Shown piece by piece: positions 35,336 to 44,788 of a stretch of DNA of 64,000 nucleotides. The translations under genes were made by a program, and so were the position numbers. The stretch's first letter is position 1. Every line of letters starts with the position of its first letter. Under the pieces are notes generated by a model. The model searched no databases and was not told the DNA's origin. It was given only the letters and a program-made list of their open reading frames with translations. Origin of the DNA: JAICKM01 sp050998805 (GTDB taxonomy: Bacteria > Chloroflexota > Chloroflexia > QHBQ01 > JAICKM01); NCBI GenBank assembly GCA_050998805.1, contig JBPCPV010000046.1, forward strand, positions 1 through 64,000. The letters are read 5' to 3'.

Positions 35336-35359
35336 CAAACGCCCGGATCGGCGTAAAAT
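35332..35359 (+). promoter_or_regulatory. Strong promoter feeding a broken leaderless start
   Basis: Perfect TTGACA (35332-35337), 16 bp, TAAAAT (35354-35359), six bases before GTG 35366. The frame from this GTG stops after 14 codons inside a repeat, so the promoter seems to have lost its original gene start. Confidence 0.7.
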
Positions 35360-35387
35360 GAAGCCGTGATCAACAAGCAGCCGAGAG

Positions 35388-35432
35388 ATTCTTCGCTGCG
35401 CTCAGAATGACAGTGGAGCAGAATGACAGTGG
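35388..35432. repeat. Interspersed repeat at the broken gene start
   Basis: One copy of ATTCTTCGCTGCGCTCAGAA plus an extra AGAATGACAGTGG half-unit. It supplies the TGA that ends the frame from GTG 35366. Confidence 0.85.
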
Positions 35433-35444
35433 GTCACGAGGGGG

Positions 35445-36230
35445 ATGACGGAAATGGCGACCAGCAACAACGGCACGGGGCCAGCCATATTGACTGAGAA
35501 ACTGACCAAGTATTACGGCGAGGCACGCGGCATCATTGACCTCCACCCCGGCGAACTCTCCCTCTGGCCGGGGCTGACCGGGCTGCAAACCCTCACCTAC
35601 CTCGGCAACCTGCACGGAGGCGTGGACATGGCCTTCGTGAACGACCTCGCAAAGCGGCTCGACCTCGACCTCACCAAGAAGTTCCGCGAATATTCGCGCG
35701 GCAACAAGCAGAAGGTCGGTCTGATCTCCGCCTTTATGAACCGTCCCCGCCTTCTTATCCTCGACGAGCCGACCAGCGGCCTCGACCCGCCCAACCAGCA
35801 GCAGTTCTACCGGATGCTCGCCGAGGCACGGGACGGCGGGGCCACCGTGTTCCTCTCCTCGCACATCCTGACCGAGGTCGAGCACACCAGCGACCGTGTG
35901 GGCATCGTGCGGGCGGGGCGGCTCGTCCGCGTCGCCACGGTGCAGGAAGTCACCGCCGATAAGCGCCACCGCGTGGAGATCACCCTGGCCGCGCCCCCCG
36001 ACGAGGCGGCGCTGGTCGGATTGCGCGCCGCACCCGGCGTCGAGGATGTGCAGGCCGTCGAGCCGGTCGTCACCTTTGGCGTGCGCGGCGACCTCGGCGG
36101 AGTGATCGGTTGGGCCGCCGGGCACCAGGTCGTCAATCTCACCAGCCACGAGCCGACCCTCGAAGAGGCGTTCCTCGAATATTACAAAGAGCCGGGACCG
36201 GCGGAGCAGCCTGCCCTGGCCGCTCGATGA
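35445..36230 (+). pseudogene. ABC transporter ATPase lacking the Walker A region
   Basis: The 261-residue frame keeps an ABC start (LTEKLTKYYGEARGIIDL), then jumps straight to HPGELSLWPGLTG, which lies after the Q-loop region in normal ABC-2 exporter ATPases. The whole P-loop (GxxGxGK) and Q-loop region, about 55-60 residues, is missing in frame. The signature YSRGNKQK, Walker B LLILDEPTSGLDP and the H-loop LSSHILTEV remain. No permease gene follows; a methyltransferase does. It is probably a decaying gene; a non-catalytic role is less likely. Confidence 0.8.
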
Positions 36231-36919
36231 GCGGAGTCGTGGCCGGCACCCGACCCCATCGCCCCGCACGCCAGGGCAGCCTCCTCCTCGCGCCGATGCG
36301 CGTCCTCGTCCACCGCCTCGCCGCCGATCCACGGCTCTGGAACCTCTTCCGCCGCATACTCGAATCGAACTTCAAGGAAGAAAAGCGCGTGATCCGCCGT
36401 GAGCTACTGCCCCACGCGGTGCGGCGCGGCGGCGACCCCCGCCGGGTGCTCGATATCGGCTGCGGCACCGGCGAACTGGCCTCGATCTTCCTGCTCAACG
36501 GCTACGACTACATGGGCGTGGACATCGAACCCCAGAGGATCGCCTACGCCCGCCGGACCCACCCCGCCGGCCGCTTCCACGTCATGGACGCCGCCGGGCT
36601 TGGCTGCCCCGATGCCTCCTTCGACCACATCCTCGTCACCGGCGTCTTCCACCACCTCTCGGACGCCGAGGTGAGCGCGATCCTGGTGGAGATGCACCGC
36701 GTGCTGCGCCCCGGCGGGCGCGCCCTCGTCATGGAGGACACTGCCACCGGCTTCAAGCTGAACCTGCTCGGCGCGCTCGTCCACCTCGCCGACGAAGGCT
36801 CATTCATCCGCCACGCCCCGCAGTATGAGGCGCTGTTCCGCGGCGTGTTCAGCGTGCGCGCCGCCTACTGCATACGCAGCGGCGTTTGCGACTACCAGGT
36901 GTTCGTGCTCGAAAGCTAG
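36227..36919 (+). CDS. Class I SAM-dependent methyltransferase
   Basis: A 230-residue methyltransferase: VLDIGCGTGELASIFLLNGY, DYMGVDIEPQRI, HVMDAAGLGCPDASFDHILV, RVLRPGGRALVMEDTA. ATG 36227 shares ATGA with the end of the broken ABC gene. The first ~25 residues (MSGVVAGTRPHRP) are not conserved and could derive from the start of a lost ABC permease (inference). Its stop overlaps that of the convergent gene in the shared tetramer CTAG. Confidence 0.85.
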   Translation: MSGVVAGTRPHRPARQGSLLLAPMRVLVHRLAADPRLWNLFRRILESNFKEEKRVIRRELLPHAVRRGGDPRRVLDIGCGTGELASIFLLNGYDYMGVDIEPQRIAYARRTHPAGRFHVMDAAGLGCPDASFDHILVTGVFHHLSDAEVSAILVEMHRVLRPGGRALVMEDTATGFKLNLLGALVHLADEGSFIRHAPQYEALFRGVFSVRAAYCIRSGVCDYQVFVLES

Positions 36920-38991
36920 CGGTTGTGGAACAGCAGCCGGAAGACCCATAGCGAGAGGCCCTGCCAGGTCAGCGCCGCGCCCAGCACCCCTCCTGCCGCC
37001 CACGCCAACCGCGGTGCCCAACCCCGATCTCCCAGCGAGAGCAGCCACCCGGCGGCGGCCACAGCCACAGCAGGCAGCGCATACCAGAACTCCTTGAGTG
37101 CTTGGTCCACCCAGAAGTCGGCCAGCGTGAAAATCGGGAAGGTCGCCAGCCACGCGCCCAGCCAGACCCGCTGCCACGCCGCCTCCGCCGCCCCCCACCG
37201 ATGCCTGCGGAGCAGCAGCACAACACCCGCCAGCGCCAACACGTAGATCAGGGCGAGGCTGTAGCTCTGCATCGCCGTCGCCAGGTGCCCGACGACGAAC
37301 TCACCGACTGTCGCGTGCAGCGTAGTCAGCGTGCCTTGCGTCTTGATCGCGCTCCCAAATGTCGGCAGCGTCTGCATGACCAGCACGCCGATGTAGTGGC
37401 CGTAGTAGACCAGCAGGCTGAAAGCCGCAGCCCCCACGCCCACCAGCGTGAGCGCGACCCACCGCCGCCTCTCCGTGGGGGCGAAAAACCACCCCGCGAC
37501 CACCGCAATCCCGACGAAGACCCCCGTGTACACCGCCGTCACCGTGTACGACAGCAGCGTGAGCGTCAGAAGCCCAGTGGAGACCGCCCACACGCCGGGC
37601 CGCGTCAGCCTCTCCCAGAACAGCGTCGTGAAGGCAACCCATGCCGCGATCAGCCAGAGCGATGTCAGCGTCGGCCAGGTGCCCCACTGCTGTAGCAGGA
37701 AGGTCGCCGGGATCACCGCGTAGACCGCCGCCGATGCGAGGGCGAGCCGCGCCGGACGCGAGGTCGTCCCCAGCGCCAGCCCGAACACAAACACCAGGGC
37801 CACCTTCAGTGCCTCGAAGATGCCGCTCGCCGCAGGCACCGTGAGCGAGAGAGGCAGCGGCAGCCAGGATAGAGGAGCAGCCAGCAGGTAGAAGAACGGA
37901 GAGTAGGGGATGAACGCCTGAGCCGACCCCCACTCCTCCTTCGGCATCACCGAGAGCGCCAGGTTCTTGCCGAAGAACTGCTCCCAATCGCGCCCCCCGG
38001 CCAAAAACTCGTTCATGTAAGTGATGTACTTGAGGTGGAAGTAGGCGTCTATCACATATGCGCTGGGGTAGAGCAGGCCGCCGACCTTGACCACGACCGA
38101 CGCGGCGACCAGCCCCCGCAGCCCCGCCCACGCCCACTCCGGCACGGCCCGCGCGCCCCTCCTGCCCGAAGCCCGCACAAGTCCCCGCGCCGTGACCTCC
38201 GCGACCAGCGCCGTGAGCACCGCCAGGCCGAACGTCGCAAGCAGCCGCGCCGTGAAGACCGTGAGCAGCAGCCGTTCGACCGCGATCACCCCCGCACAGC
38301 CCAACAAAAAGAGCAGCGCCACGCCGCCCGCCGCCCGCGCCCCAAGCCACGAGGCCCGCAGCAGCATATAGAGCAACGCAGCGCAGAGCAGCAGCCCAAC
38401 GAGCTGTAGCGGTGCCGGGGCGACGAGGCCCCCCGGCCACTCGATGCGGGCGAAGTCGGCTATGAAGCCGAGATCACGCCGCTCGCCGGGTGGATGGTAG
38501 AGCGGGGCGGTGAAGTCGAGCCGCAGGTCGCCCGCCGGCTCGATCAGCGACGGGTCCACGCTGACGGTATATCCCTCGCTCGCCGGGGTGAGGCGCAGAG
38601 GCGGCAGGGCGTGGCCGTTCGCAGCTACGCTGACGGCCATCGGGGGCGTGCCCTGCGCGCGCCCGCTGCTGAGTTGGAGATACACGGTGAGCGGGGCCGA
38701 TGGCGTGCCGATCCCACGGAAAAGCAGGCTTCCGGCACCCGTTGCCCAACGGAAGTTAGCCCCGGCGTGCGTCTCCGCCGCGTTGAAGCCGCGCACGATG
38801 CCCGCGTCGTATTCGCCACCGATGTCCACAGTCAGCGAGCGCGGACTCTGGTAGGCGAGCGCCAACGCGAGCAGCCCCGCGGCCAGCGCGGCCCACAGCG
38901 TCCGCTCCCGTAGCGCCCGCAGGCCGACCATGAGCCACGCGGCGGCGAAGCGCGTGGGCGGGGCGTCGGGCTGGTCTAACTCTAAACGCAC
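36916..38991 (-). CDS. Large GT-C-like multi-spanning membrane protein
   Basis: A 691-residue protein. One TM helix (TLWAALAAGLLALALAYQ) is followed by an extracellular beta-rich domain (about 50-180), then ten or more TM helices. The plan equals that of the 18868-21453 protein (both have VDIGG near the first helix and GERRDLGF/GDRRDLGV). A loop after the second helix group (SAYVIDAYFHLKYITYMNEF) has acidic and His residues as in GT-C enzymes. The likely start is GTG 38991. It probably handles cell-surface sugars. Confidence 0.75.
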   Translation of the reverse strand: MRLELDQPDAPPTRFAAAWLMVGLRALRERTLWAALAAGLLALALAYQSPRSLTVDIGGEYDAGIVRGFNAAETHAGANFRWATGAGSLLFRGIGTPSAPLTVYLQLSSGRAQGTPPMAVSVAANGHALPPLRLTPASEGYTVSVDPSLIEPAGDLRLDFTAPLYHPPGERRDLGFIADFARIEWPGGLVAPAPLQLVGLLLCAALLYMLLRASWLGARAAGGVALLFLLGCAGVIAVERLLLTVFTARLLATFGLAVLTALVAEVTARGLVRASGRRGARAVPEWAWAGLRGLVAASVVVKVGGLLYPSAYVIDAYFHLKYITYMNEFLAGGRDWEQFFGKNLALSVMPKEEWGSAQAFIPYSPFFYLLAAPLSWLPLPLSLTVPAASGIFEALKVALVFVFGLALGTTSRPARLALASAAVYAVIPATFLLQQWGTWPTLTSLWLIAAWVAFTTLFWERLTRPGVWAVSTGLLTLTLLSYTVTAVYTGVFVGIAVVAGWFFAPTERRRWVALTLVGVGAAAFSLLVYYGHYIGVLVMQTLPTFGSAIKTQGTLTTLHATVGEFVVGHLATAMQSYSLALIYVLALAGVVLLLRRHRWGAAEAAWQRVWLGAWLATFPIFTLADFWVDQALKEFWYALPAVAVAAAGWLLSLGDRGWAPRLAWAAGGVLGAALTWQGLSLWVFRLLFHNR

Positions 38992-39036
38992 GGTTGGTCC
39001 ATCGGCCCTATCCTACCACAAGCTGCCGGTTTCTGC

Positions 39037-39042
39037 TAGAAT
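39037..39042 (+). promoter_or_regulatory. -10 box giving a leaderless mRNA
   Basis: TAGAAT ends six bases before ATG 39049, as at the other leaderless-type starts. No good -35 box is visible. Confidence 0.5.
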
Positions 39043-39048
39043 AGGCGC

Positions 39049-41895
39049 ATGAGACAAGAAGGCCGCTACCTATGGCGAAGCCTGATGCGGCCCCATCTCT
39101 GGGCGCTGATCGGCCTTGCCCTGCTGTCTGCGGCCCTCGCCTACCAGGTGCGCCGCGGCTACGATATAGCCGTCGGCGAGCAAGGCGACGCGCTCTATCT
39201 CAGCAACTTCCACGCGCCCGTCCAAGACGACTCCGGCCACTATTTTCGCAGCTCGGACGTATACGGCTTCGTCAACCTGCCCGGCCTCGGCGGGGGCACG
39301 CCATACAGCGTCACCCTGGGACTGAACCGTGGCAGCAGCGATGTGCCGATCACCGTGATCATCAACGGACAGACCTTCGCCGACGGCAAAATCGCCCCCG
39401 GCTGGCACACCTACACCTTCGCGGTTGACGCCCTCCACCCGCAGGCCCTCGCCTCGCGCGACCTCGTGATCGAGATTCGCGCCCCCGGGGCCGGAGGCAT
39501 CATGCTGGATCGGGCCGCAGTCGGCGCGCCCGGGCCTGGCCTCGTAGTCCCGGCGCTCGCCCAGCTAGCCTACCTTGCGGCGATCTTGCTGCTCGTTTTC
39601 CTGCTGCTCGCCCGGTTTGGCTACGCGCGCCGGGGCGAGGCGGTGGGCATGACGCTCCCGCTCGGCGGCGCGACCCTGGTCGGCCTGCTGCTGGTGTTGC
39701 TCCTGGCCGTGATGCGCCTTCCCACCACCGTGCTGATGCCGGCTCTGCTCGTGGCTCTGCTCGCCTCCCACATCCTGCTGGCCCCCGCCCTGGCCCTCGC
39801 CCGTCGGCTCGTGCCGGAGGGCCGCATCTTGGCCCGCCTGCTGCTCCGCCCCGCGATCTGGCTCATCCTGGTGCTGACTTTGCTCGGCGGGGTCGCCGCC
39901 TACCAGGTGCGCCACAGCTACGACATTGACATCGGCAGCCCCTCCGACCAGGCGTATGTCCAGAACTTCCAGGATCGGCAGGCCGAAATCGGCACCGGGC
40001 GCGACTACCGGCCCTCCGGCGTCTACAGCTATATCACCCTCCCCGGCGTCGGCGGCGACCTGCCCTTCACCGTCAGCCTCACTCTCAAGCCCGGCGAGCC
40101 TAACGCCCCCGCCACTGTAATCATCAACGGCACTTCCTTCCTGCGCCGCCGTCTGAACGGAGACTGGCAAACCCTCGACTTCCGGGTTGACCCCGCCCAC
40201 CCGCGCGCGCTTGCCTCGCGCGACCTCGTGATAGAACTGCGTACCTCCTCCACGAGCGCCCTCCTGCTCGATCGCGTGCGGGTCGGGGCACAGGGGGCTG
40301 GCTTCGTCTCTCCGTCCTACGGCCAACTTGCCGATCTCGCGGCTATCGTGCTCTTGGTCTACCTGCTGCTGGGGCGGGCGCTGGCCGGGCTGCGGCGGGA
40401 AGCCTGGGTTTCGACGGCCGGGGCGGCGCTCGAGGGGCTGGTGCTCCTCGGCCTCCTCGCCTGGCTGCACCTGCCGCTCACCGTGGCGACCGCGCACCTC
40501 GCGCTCACCGGCCTCCTGACATACTGCCTGCTCGTGCTCGGCGAGGCGGCGGCGCGGAGGCTTGTGCCCGCGTCCGACGGCGCGGCGCGGGCGGCCGGCG
40601 TGCTCTTCGCGGCGGCTTTCCTTCTCCGCTTCGGCCTCATGGCGCTGCCCGAAAGCGTCATCATTGACATGCCGTACCACATGAAGTGGATGCGCGAGCT
40701 TCTGAACGGCAACATCGCCGCCCTCACCGACACCCACGGCGGGCTGAACGAGCCGCCGAAAGAGTGGGGTCTTGCAGTGCTGATCCCCAAGTCGCCGCTC
40801 TTCTACTTCGCCGCCGCCCCCCTCGCGCTCCTCCCCGGCGACCTCGAAACCGCGATCAAGGCGCTGGTCTGCCTCCTCGAATCGAGCGTCGTCCTCTTCT
40901 GCTACTTCCTGCTGGGTCGTTTCGCCCCTTCTCTCGGCGGCCCTCGCGCCGGACTCTGGGCCGCCCTCGCCTACGCCACGAACCCCCTCGGCTACCGTGC
41001 CCTCGCTTACGGCATCCTCCCGACGATCCTCGCCCAGTGGTTCGCCATCGCGTTTTTTAGCCTCCAGCTTTCAGCCGTCAGCCGTCAGCCGTCAGACGAG
41101 GTTCTTCGCTGCGCTCAGAATGACAGTGGTGGAGGGGAGCCGTCAGTGGTCAGTGGTCGGTGGTCGGTGGTCGGTGGTCAGGAAGCAACACGCACTCCGC
41201 ACTCCGCACTCCGCACTCCGCACTACGTACTACGTTTCGCGCTGCTCACCGCTGCGCTGGTCGCGTTTCCGACAATCGCCGTCTTCACGAGCATCGTGCT
41301 TGTCGGCATGGCGCTGATCTGGTGGCGGGGCGGGCACGGGAGGAGGGCAGCGGCGGCGGCTGGGATGCTGGCGGGGGCCTGGGTGGTGGCCGTGGCGGTC
41401 TACTACTTTCCCTATATCTCCGACCTGCTCACCAAGACACTGCCCCAGCTGCTCGGAGGGCCGGTCGCCGGTGCCGCCTCAACGGCGAGCACCACGCATT
41501 GGAGCGGCCCGCTCGACCTGCTCGGCTGGACGCTAGGCTACATGGTCAACCCCTTGCCGCTGCTCATGGGCCTGACGGGGCTGGCCGCCCTCTGGATCGA
41601 GGCCCGCCGCACGCGAGGTACACCGGCAGAGCGGCCCGAAGCTCTCCTCGCCGCACTCACCGCCGCTTGGTTCGCCATCCTGCCGATCTTCGTGATCGCC
41701 AACTACAAGGTTGACATGATCGGCAAGCACCTCTTCTACACGATGGTCCCGCTCTCCCTCGGCAGCGGCATCTTCCTCCACCTCATCTCCGGCAGGGGCC
41801 GGGCCGGGCGGCGGCTGGCGGTGGTGATCGCCGTCGCCCTGGCCCTGGCTGGGGTGGCCTTCTGGCTGGAGCGCCTGGTGATGGCTAGCAGCTAG
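39049..41895 (+). CDS. GT-C-like membrane protein with duplicated sensor-like domain
   Basis: A 948-residue protein. The first ~190 residues (TM, beta domain, TM) occur twice (about 1-190 and 262-455). Both copies have AYQVR.(G/S)YDI, VIINGT/Q and ALASRDLVIE. After this come ten or more TM helices with a GT-C-like loop (IIDMPYHMKWMRELLNGNIA). Residues ~674-728 are encoded by a composite repeat block (AVSRQPS, LRCAQNDSG, SVVSGRWSVV, HSALRTPH). It probably works on cell-surface glycan; the duplicated outer domain may bind carbohydrate. Confidence 0.78.
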   Translation: MRQEGRYLWRSLMRPHLWALIGLALLSAALAYQVRRGYDIAVGEQGDALYLSNFHAPVQDDSGHYFRSSDVYGFVNLPGLGGGTPYSVTLGLNRGSSDVPITVIINGQTFADGKIAPGWHTYTFAVDALHPQALASRDLVIEIRAPGAGGIMLDRAAVGAPGPGLVVPALAQLAYLAAILLLVFLLLARFGYARRGEAVGMTLPLGGATLVGLLLVLLLAVMRLPTTVLMPALLVALLASHILLAPALALARRLVPEGRILARLLLRPAIWLILVLTLLGGVAAYQVRHSYDIDIGSPSDQAYVQNFQDRQAEIGTGRDYRPSGVYSYITLPGVGGDLPFTVSLTLKPGEPNAPATVIINGTSFLRRRLNGDWQTLDFRVDPAHPRALASRDLVIELRTSSTSALLLDRVRVGAQGAGFVSPSYGQLADLAAIVLLVYLLLGRALAGLRREAWVSTAGAALEGLVLLGLLAWLHLPLTVATAHLALTGLLTYCLLVLGEAAARRLVPASDGAARAAGVLFAAAFLLRFGLMALPESVIIDMPYHMKWMRELLNGNIAALTDTHGGLNEPPKEWGLAVLIPKSPLFYFAAAPLALLPGDLETAIKALVCLLESSVVLFCYFLLGRFAPSLGGPRAGLWAALAYATNPLGYRALAYGILPTILAQWFAIAFFSLQLSAVSRQPSDEVLRCAQNDSGGGEPSVVSGRWSVVGGQEATRTPHSALRTPHYVLRFALLTAALVAFPTIAVFTSIVLVGMALIWWRGGHGRRAAAAAGMLAGAWVVAVAVYYFPYISDLLTKTLPQLLGGPVAGAASTASTTHWSGPLDLLGWTLGYMVNPLPLLMGLTGLAALWIEARRTRGTPAERPEALLAALTAAWFAILPIFVIANYKVDMIGKHLFYTMVPLSLGSGIFLHLISGRGRAGRRLAVVIAVALALAGVAFWLERLVMASS
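41070..41234 (+). repeat. Composite heptamer/interspersed repeat block inside the GT-C-like gene
   Basis: In order: three TCAGCCG units (41070-41092), an interspersed repeat (41099-41127), five to six GTCAGTG/GTCGGTG units (41142-41181) and four GCACTCC-type units (41190-41234). The same four repeat types occur together inside the 21450-24338 gene, in the same peptide orientation. Confidence 0.88.
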
Positions 41896-41910
41896 TTGAC
41901 CGCCCGCCGG

Positions 41911-42954
41911 TTATTTTGCGTTGCTCGCGAACTCGTTCGTGAACGTCTTGCTCAGGTCTATAGTCGCGGCTTTGACGTCTTTGTTGATTGCTTGCTCGAA
42001 CTTCAGCACGAACGGCGGCCCGCTATCCGGCATCATGCCGTCGGGGCTGTACATGGCGTACTGGCTAGTCAATGCCGTCGTGTAGAGATCCTTGTTGCCT
42101 GCGTAGTAGTCTGCGGGCATCTTATCCGCCACTTCCTGCGGCGTATGCGAGTGGATCCACTTGAGCGTCTTCACGTAGGCGTTCACGAGGCGCTGCACCA
42201 CATCCTTGTGGCTGCTGACGTAGTCCGTCTTCATGAACACGCAGATAAACGGGTAGTCGGCACCCAGGGCGGCGCGGGTGGCGTCCGGCGTGCGTAGATC
42301 GATCAGCACCTTCGCGTCCCCCGACTGGAGGAGCCGCGAGATGGTCGGCTCGGTGGTCATGCCGGCGTCGATCTTGCCCTGCTTGATCCCCGCGATAAAG
42401 GTGTCGCCGGCCCCTACGGGCACGAACTGCACCTGATCGGCGGAGATGCCCTTCTGGCTTAACATGTACTGGGTCAGGGTTTGCGTGCCCGACCCCAGCT
42501 CTGTGACCCCCAGGTTCTTGCCTTTGAGGTCTGTAATCGTCTTGACCGTGTCGGCCTCTTTGCTCGATACCATCTCTGCTTCGCCCGGCGAGATCAGGAG
42601 CTGTACGACCTCGGTCAGCCCCTTGCCCTTCGCCTGGATCTCGATCGTGTGGTTGTACGACCCCGACCCGGCGTCTACCCCGCCCGACAGGACTTCCTCC
42701 TCTGCCGACTGGCCGGATGCCTCGTCTATGAGCTGGACATCGAGGTTCTGCTCGTCAAAGTAGCCGAGCTGCTTGGTCAGCATGTTGGGCAAGTAGATCT
42801 GCTTGCTCATTCCACCGACTAAGATCTTGAGCTGGACCTTCGCTGCGGCACCCGGCGTGGTGCCGGTCCCCGCGTTTGTGTCGCAGCCGCTGAGGACGAG
42901 GATTAGAATGGCCCCGGCCACCAGGCCGAAACGTCGTTTGGCACGATCCATCAC
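41911..42954 (-). CDS. ABC transporter substrate-binding lipoprotein (SsuA/NMT1 type)
   Basis: A 347-residue protein. The lipobox LSGC (Cys24) follows a short hydrophobic signal. The NMT1/SsuA-type fold reads PNMLTKQLGYFDEQNLDVQL near the start, GVTELGSGTQTLTQYMLSQK in the middle and a DSGPPFV-type C-terminus. The family binds nitrate, sulfonates, taurine or pyrimidines; the ligand cannot be told here. AAAGGAG before the ATG. It is followed upstream (same strand) by permease and ATPase genes. Confidence 0.9.
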   Translation of the reverse strand: MMDRAKRRFGLVAGAILILVLSGCDTNAGTGTTPGAAAKVQLKILVGGMSKQIYLPNMLTKQLGYFDEQNLDVQLIDEASGQSAEEEVLSGGVDAGSGSYNHTIEIQAKGKGLTEVVQLLISPGEAEMVSSKEADTVKTITDLKGKNLGVTELGSGTQTLTQYMLSQKGISADQVQFVPVGAGDTFIAGIKQGKIDAGMTTEPTISRLLQSGDAKVLIDLRTPDATRAALGADYPFICVFMKTDYVSSHKDVVQRLVNAYVKTLKWIHSHTPQEVADKMPADYYAGNKDLYTTALTSQYAMYSPDGMMPDSGPPFVLKFEQAINKDVKAATIDLSKTFTNEFASNAK

Positions 42955-42966
42955 GATTCTCCTTTC

Positions 42967-43842
42967 TTATATCGCCACGTCGGTAATTGTGTTCGGTCGC
43001 CAGCGGATCAGGCGATTCTCCAGGGCTGTGACCAGTGCCTCCGCCGTCAAGGACACAACGGCCAGGATCACCATCGCCGCGAAGACGCCGTTGGCGTTGA
43101 AGGTGTTCTTGGCGGTGGAGATCAACAAGCCGAGGCCCTTGATCGCGCCCAGATACTCCCCAACGACGGCACCTACTAGCGCAAAGCTGAAGCTCGTATG
43201 CAGGCTCGCGATGATCCAGGACAAGGCCGATGGGAGGATGATCTGGGTCGAGAGCTGACGACGCTTGGCCCCCAGGATCCGCGCGTTGGCGACCAGGTTG
43301 CGGTCAACCTCGCGCACGCCCTGGAAAGCGTTGAAGAAGACGATGAAAAAGACGAGTACGACGGCCAGGGCGACCTTGGAGGCCAGCCCTAGCCCCAGCC
43401 AGATCGCGAAAATCGAGCCGAGCACGATGCGGGGGATCGAGTTCGCCGCCTTAATATAAGGGCCGAGGATGTCGGACAGCAGCCGGCTGCGACCTAGAAC
43501 CACCCCGAAAACGATACCCAGCACGACGCCTATCACGAAGCCGATGACCGTCTCTTCCAGAGTGACGGCGATCTGCTCCCAGAGCGGTCCCTGTGCCGTT
43601 CCCTCCGTGACCCAGATCCAGATCTGCCGGACGATGGCCGTCGGCTGGCCGAAGAAGAAGGGATCGAGCCAGCCGAGGCGCGCCGATAGCTCCCAACCGC
43701 CTACCACTACGACCAGCAGCAGCGCTCGCAGGCTGGTGACGGTGATGCGATATCGTCTGGCGGCAGTGCTCGCGATCCAGACCGGCTCTTCGTCTGGGAG
43801 GGCGGCGCTCTCAGATGGTAGTGCGTTTTTTATCGCGCTCAT
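42967..43842 (-). CDS. ABC transporter permease (SsuC type)
   Basis: A 291-residue BPD_transp_1 permease with about six TM helices (LLVVVVGGWELSARLGWL, VIGFVIGVVLGIVFGVVLG and others). The EAA loop is visible near AKRRQLSTQIILPSALSWI. It forms the membrane pore with the SsuB-like ATPase. Its start overlaps the end of the ATPase gene by 32 bases, so the two are translationally linked. Confidence 0.92.
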   Translation of the reverse strand: MSAIKNALPSESAALPDEEPVWIASTAARRYRITVTSLRALLLVVVVGGWELSARLGWLDPFFFGQPTAIVRQIWIWVTEGTAQGPLWEQIAVTLEETVIGFVIGVVLGIVFGVVLGRSRLLSDILGPYIKAANSIPRIVLGSIFAIWLGLGLASKVALAVVLVFFIVFFNAFQGVREVDRNLVANARILGAKRRQLSTQIILPSALSWIIASLHTSFSFALVGAVVGEYLGAIKGLGLLISTAKNTFNANGVFAAMVILAVVSLTAEALVTALENRLIRWRPNTITDVAI

Positions 43843-44680
43843 AGCTCACCATTACCTCGTCGCGCAGAGCATCCCAGATCTGCTGATAGAGCTGGACAAA
43901 GCGTGGGTTGAAACGAATCTCGGCCACGTTGCGGGGGCGCGGCAGGTCAATTGTGTAGATGCCTTTGACGGTGGCAGGCCCCGCCGTCAGCACGCACACA
44001 CGGTCGGCCAATGCGATAGCCTCCTCGAGATCGTGCGTAACGAAGACCACGGAGGCCGAGGTCTGGGCCCACAGCCCCAGCAACTCATCCTCCATCAGCA
44101 CCCTGGTCTGAACATCAAGCGCGCTGAAAGGCTCATCCATCAACAGGATATGGGGGCCGGTGATCAGCGTCTGGGCCAGCGCGACCCGCTTCCGCATACC
44201 GCCGGAGACCTGATGCGGATAGTGATGCTCGAACCCGCTCAGGCCAACGCGGCGTATCCAGTCGTGGGCCTGCTCGAACGCCTTAGCTTTCGGCACGCCT
44301 CGGAAGAGTGGACCGGCCGCGACATTGTGCAGCACATCCTTCCACGGGAAGACGGCATCGGTCTGAAACATATAGCCGATGCGCGGGTCTATGCCCTGTA
44401 CCGGCTGACCCCCGATGCATACCTCTCCGGCGCTCGGGGCTTCCAAGCCGGCGATCAGGGTCAGAGTAGTAGATTTCCCGCAGCCGGTAGGCCCGACCAC
44501 GGCACAGAACTCGCCCGGCTGGACCGTGAGGCTGAGATTCCGCAGCGCCGTATAGGCACCGCCGGTCGGCGTCCGAAAGCGCTTGTACACGCCCCGCAGT
44601 TCGATAGCCGAGGATCCGTCCAATATGGTCCCCGGCCCGTTATTTGTGCTGGTTGAGTAAGAACGGTGTTGGGCTTCCAT
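43811..44680 (-). CDS. ABC transporter ATPase (SsuB type)
   Basis: A 289-residue ATPase with all motifs: Walker A GPTGCGKST (63-71), signature VSGGMRKRVALAQ, Walker B ILLMDEPFSALD and the H-loop VTHDLEEA. It powers import by the permease and binding protein downstream. A weak candidate promoter (TATAAC at 44731-44736, minus strand) lies 50 bases upstream. No riboswitch-like fold was recognised in the leader. Confidence 0.94.
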   Translation of the reverse strand: MEAQHRSYSTSTNNGPGTILDGSSAIELRGVYKRFRTPTGGAYTALRNLSLTVQPGEFCAVVGPTGCGKSTTLTLIAGLEAPSAGEVCIGGQPVQGIDPRIGYMFQTDAVFPWKDVLHNVAAGPLFRGVPKAKAFEQAHDWIRRVGLSGFEHHYPHQVSGGMRKRVALAQTLITGPHILLMDEPFSALDVQTRVLMEDELLGLWAQTSASVVFVTHDLEEAIALADRVCVLTAGPATVKGIYTIDLPRPRNVAEIRFNPRFVQLYQQIWDALRDEVMVSYERDKKRTTI

Positions 44681-44788
44681 TGTGGCAGTCCTGCGACTTG
44701 TAACGCGGAAGGTCTTTATGCCCGTGCCTAGTTATAACGTCAGAAAAGTCTCTTGTTACGGTGATCGCCCCGATCGCCTCACGCCATT

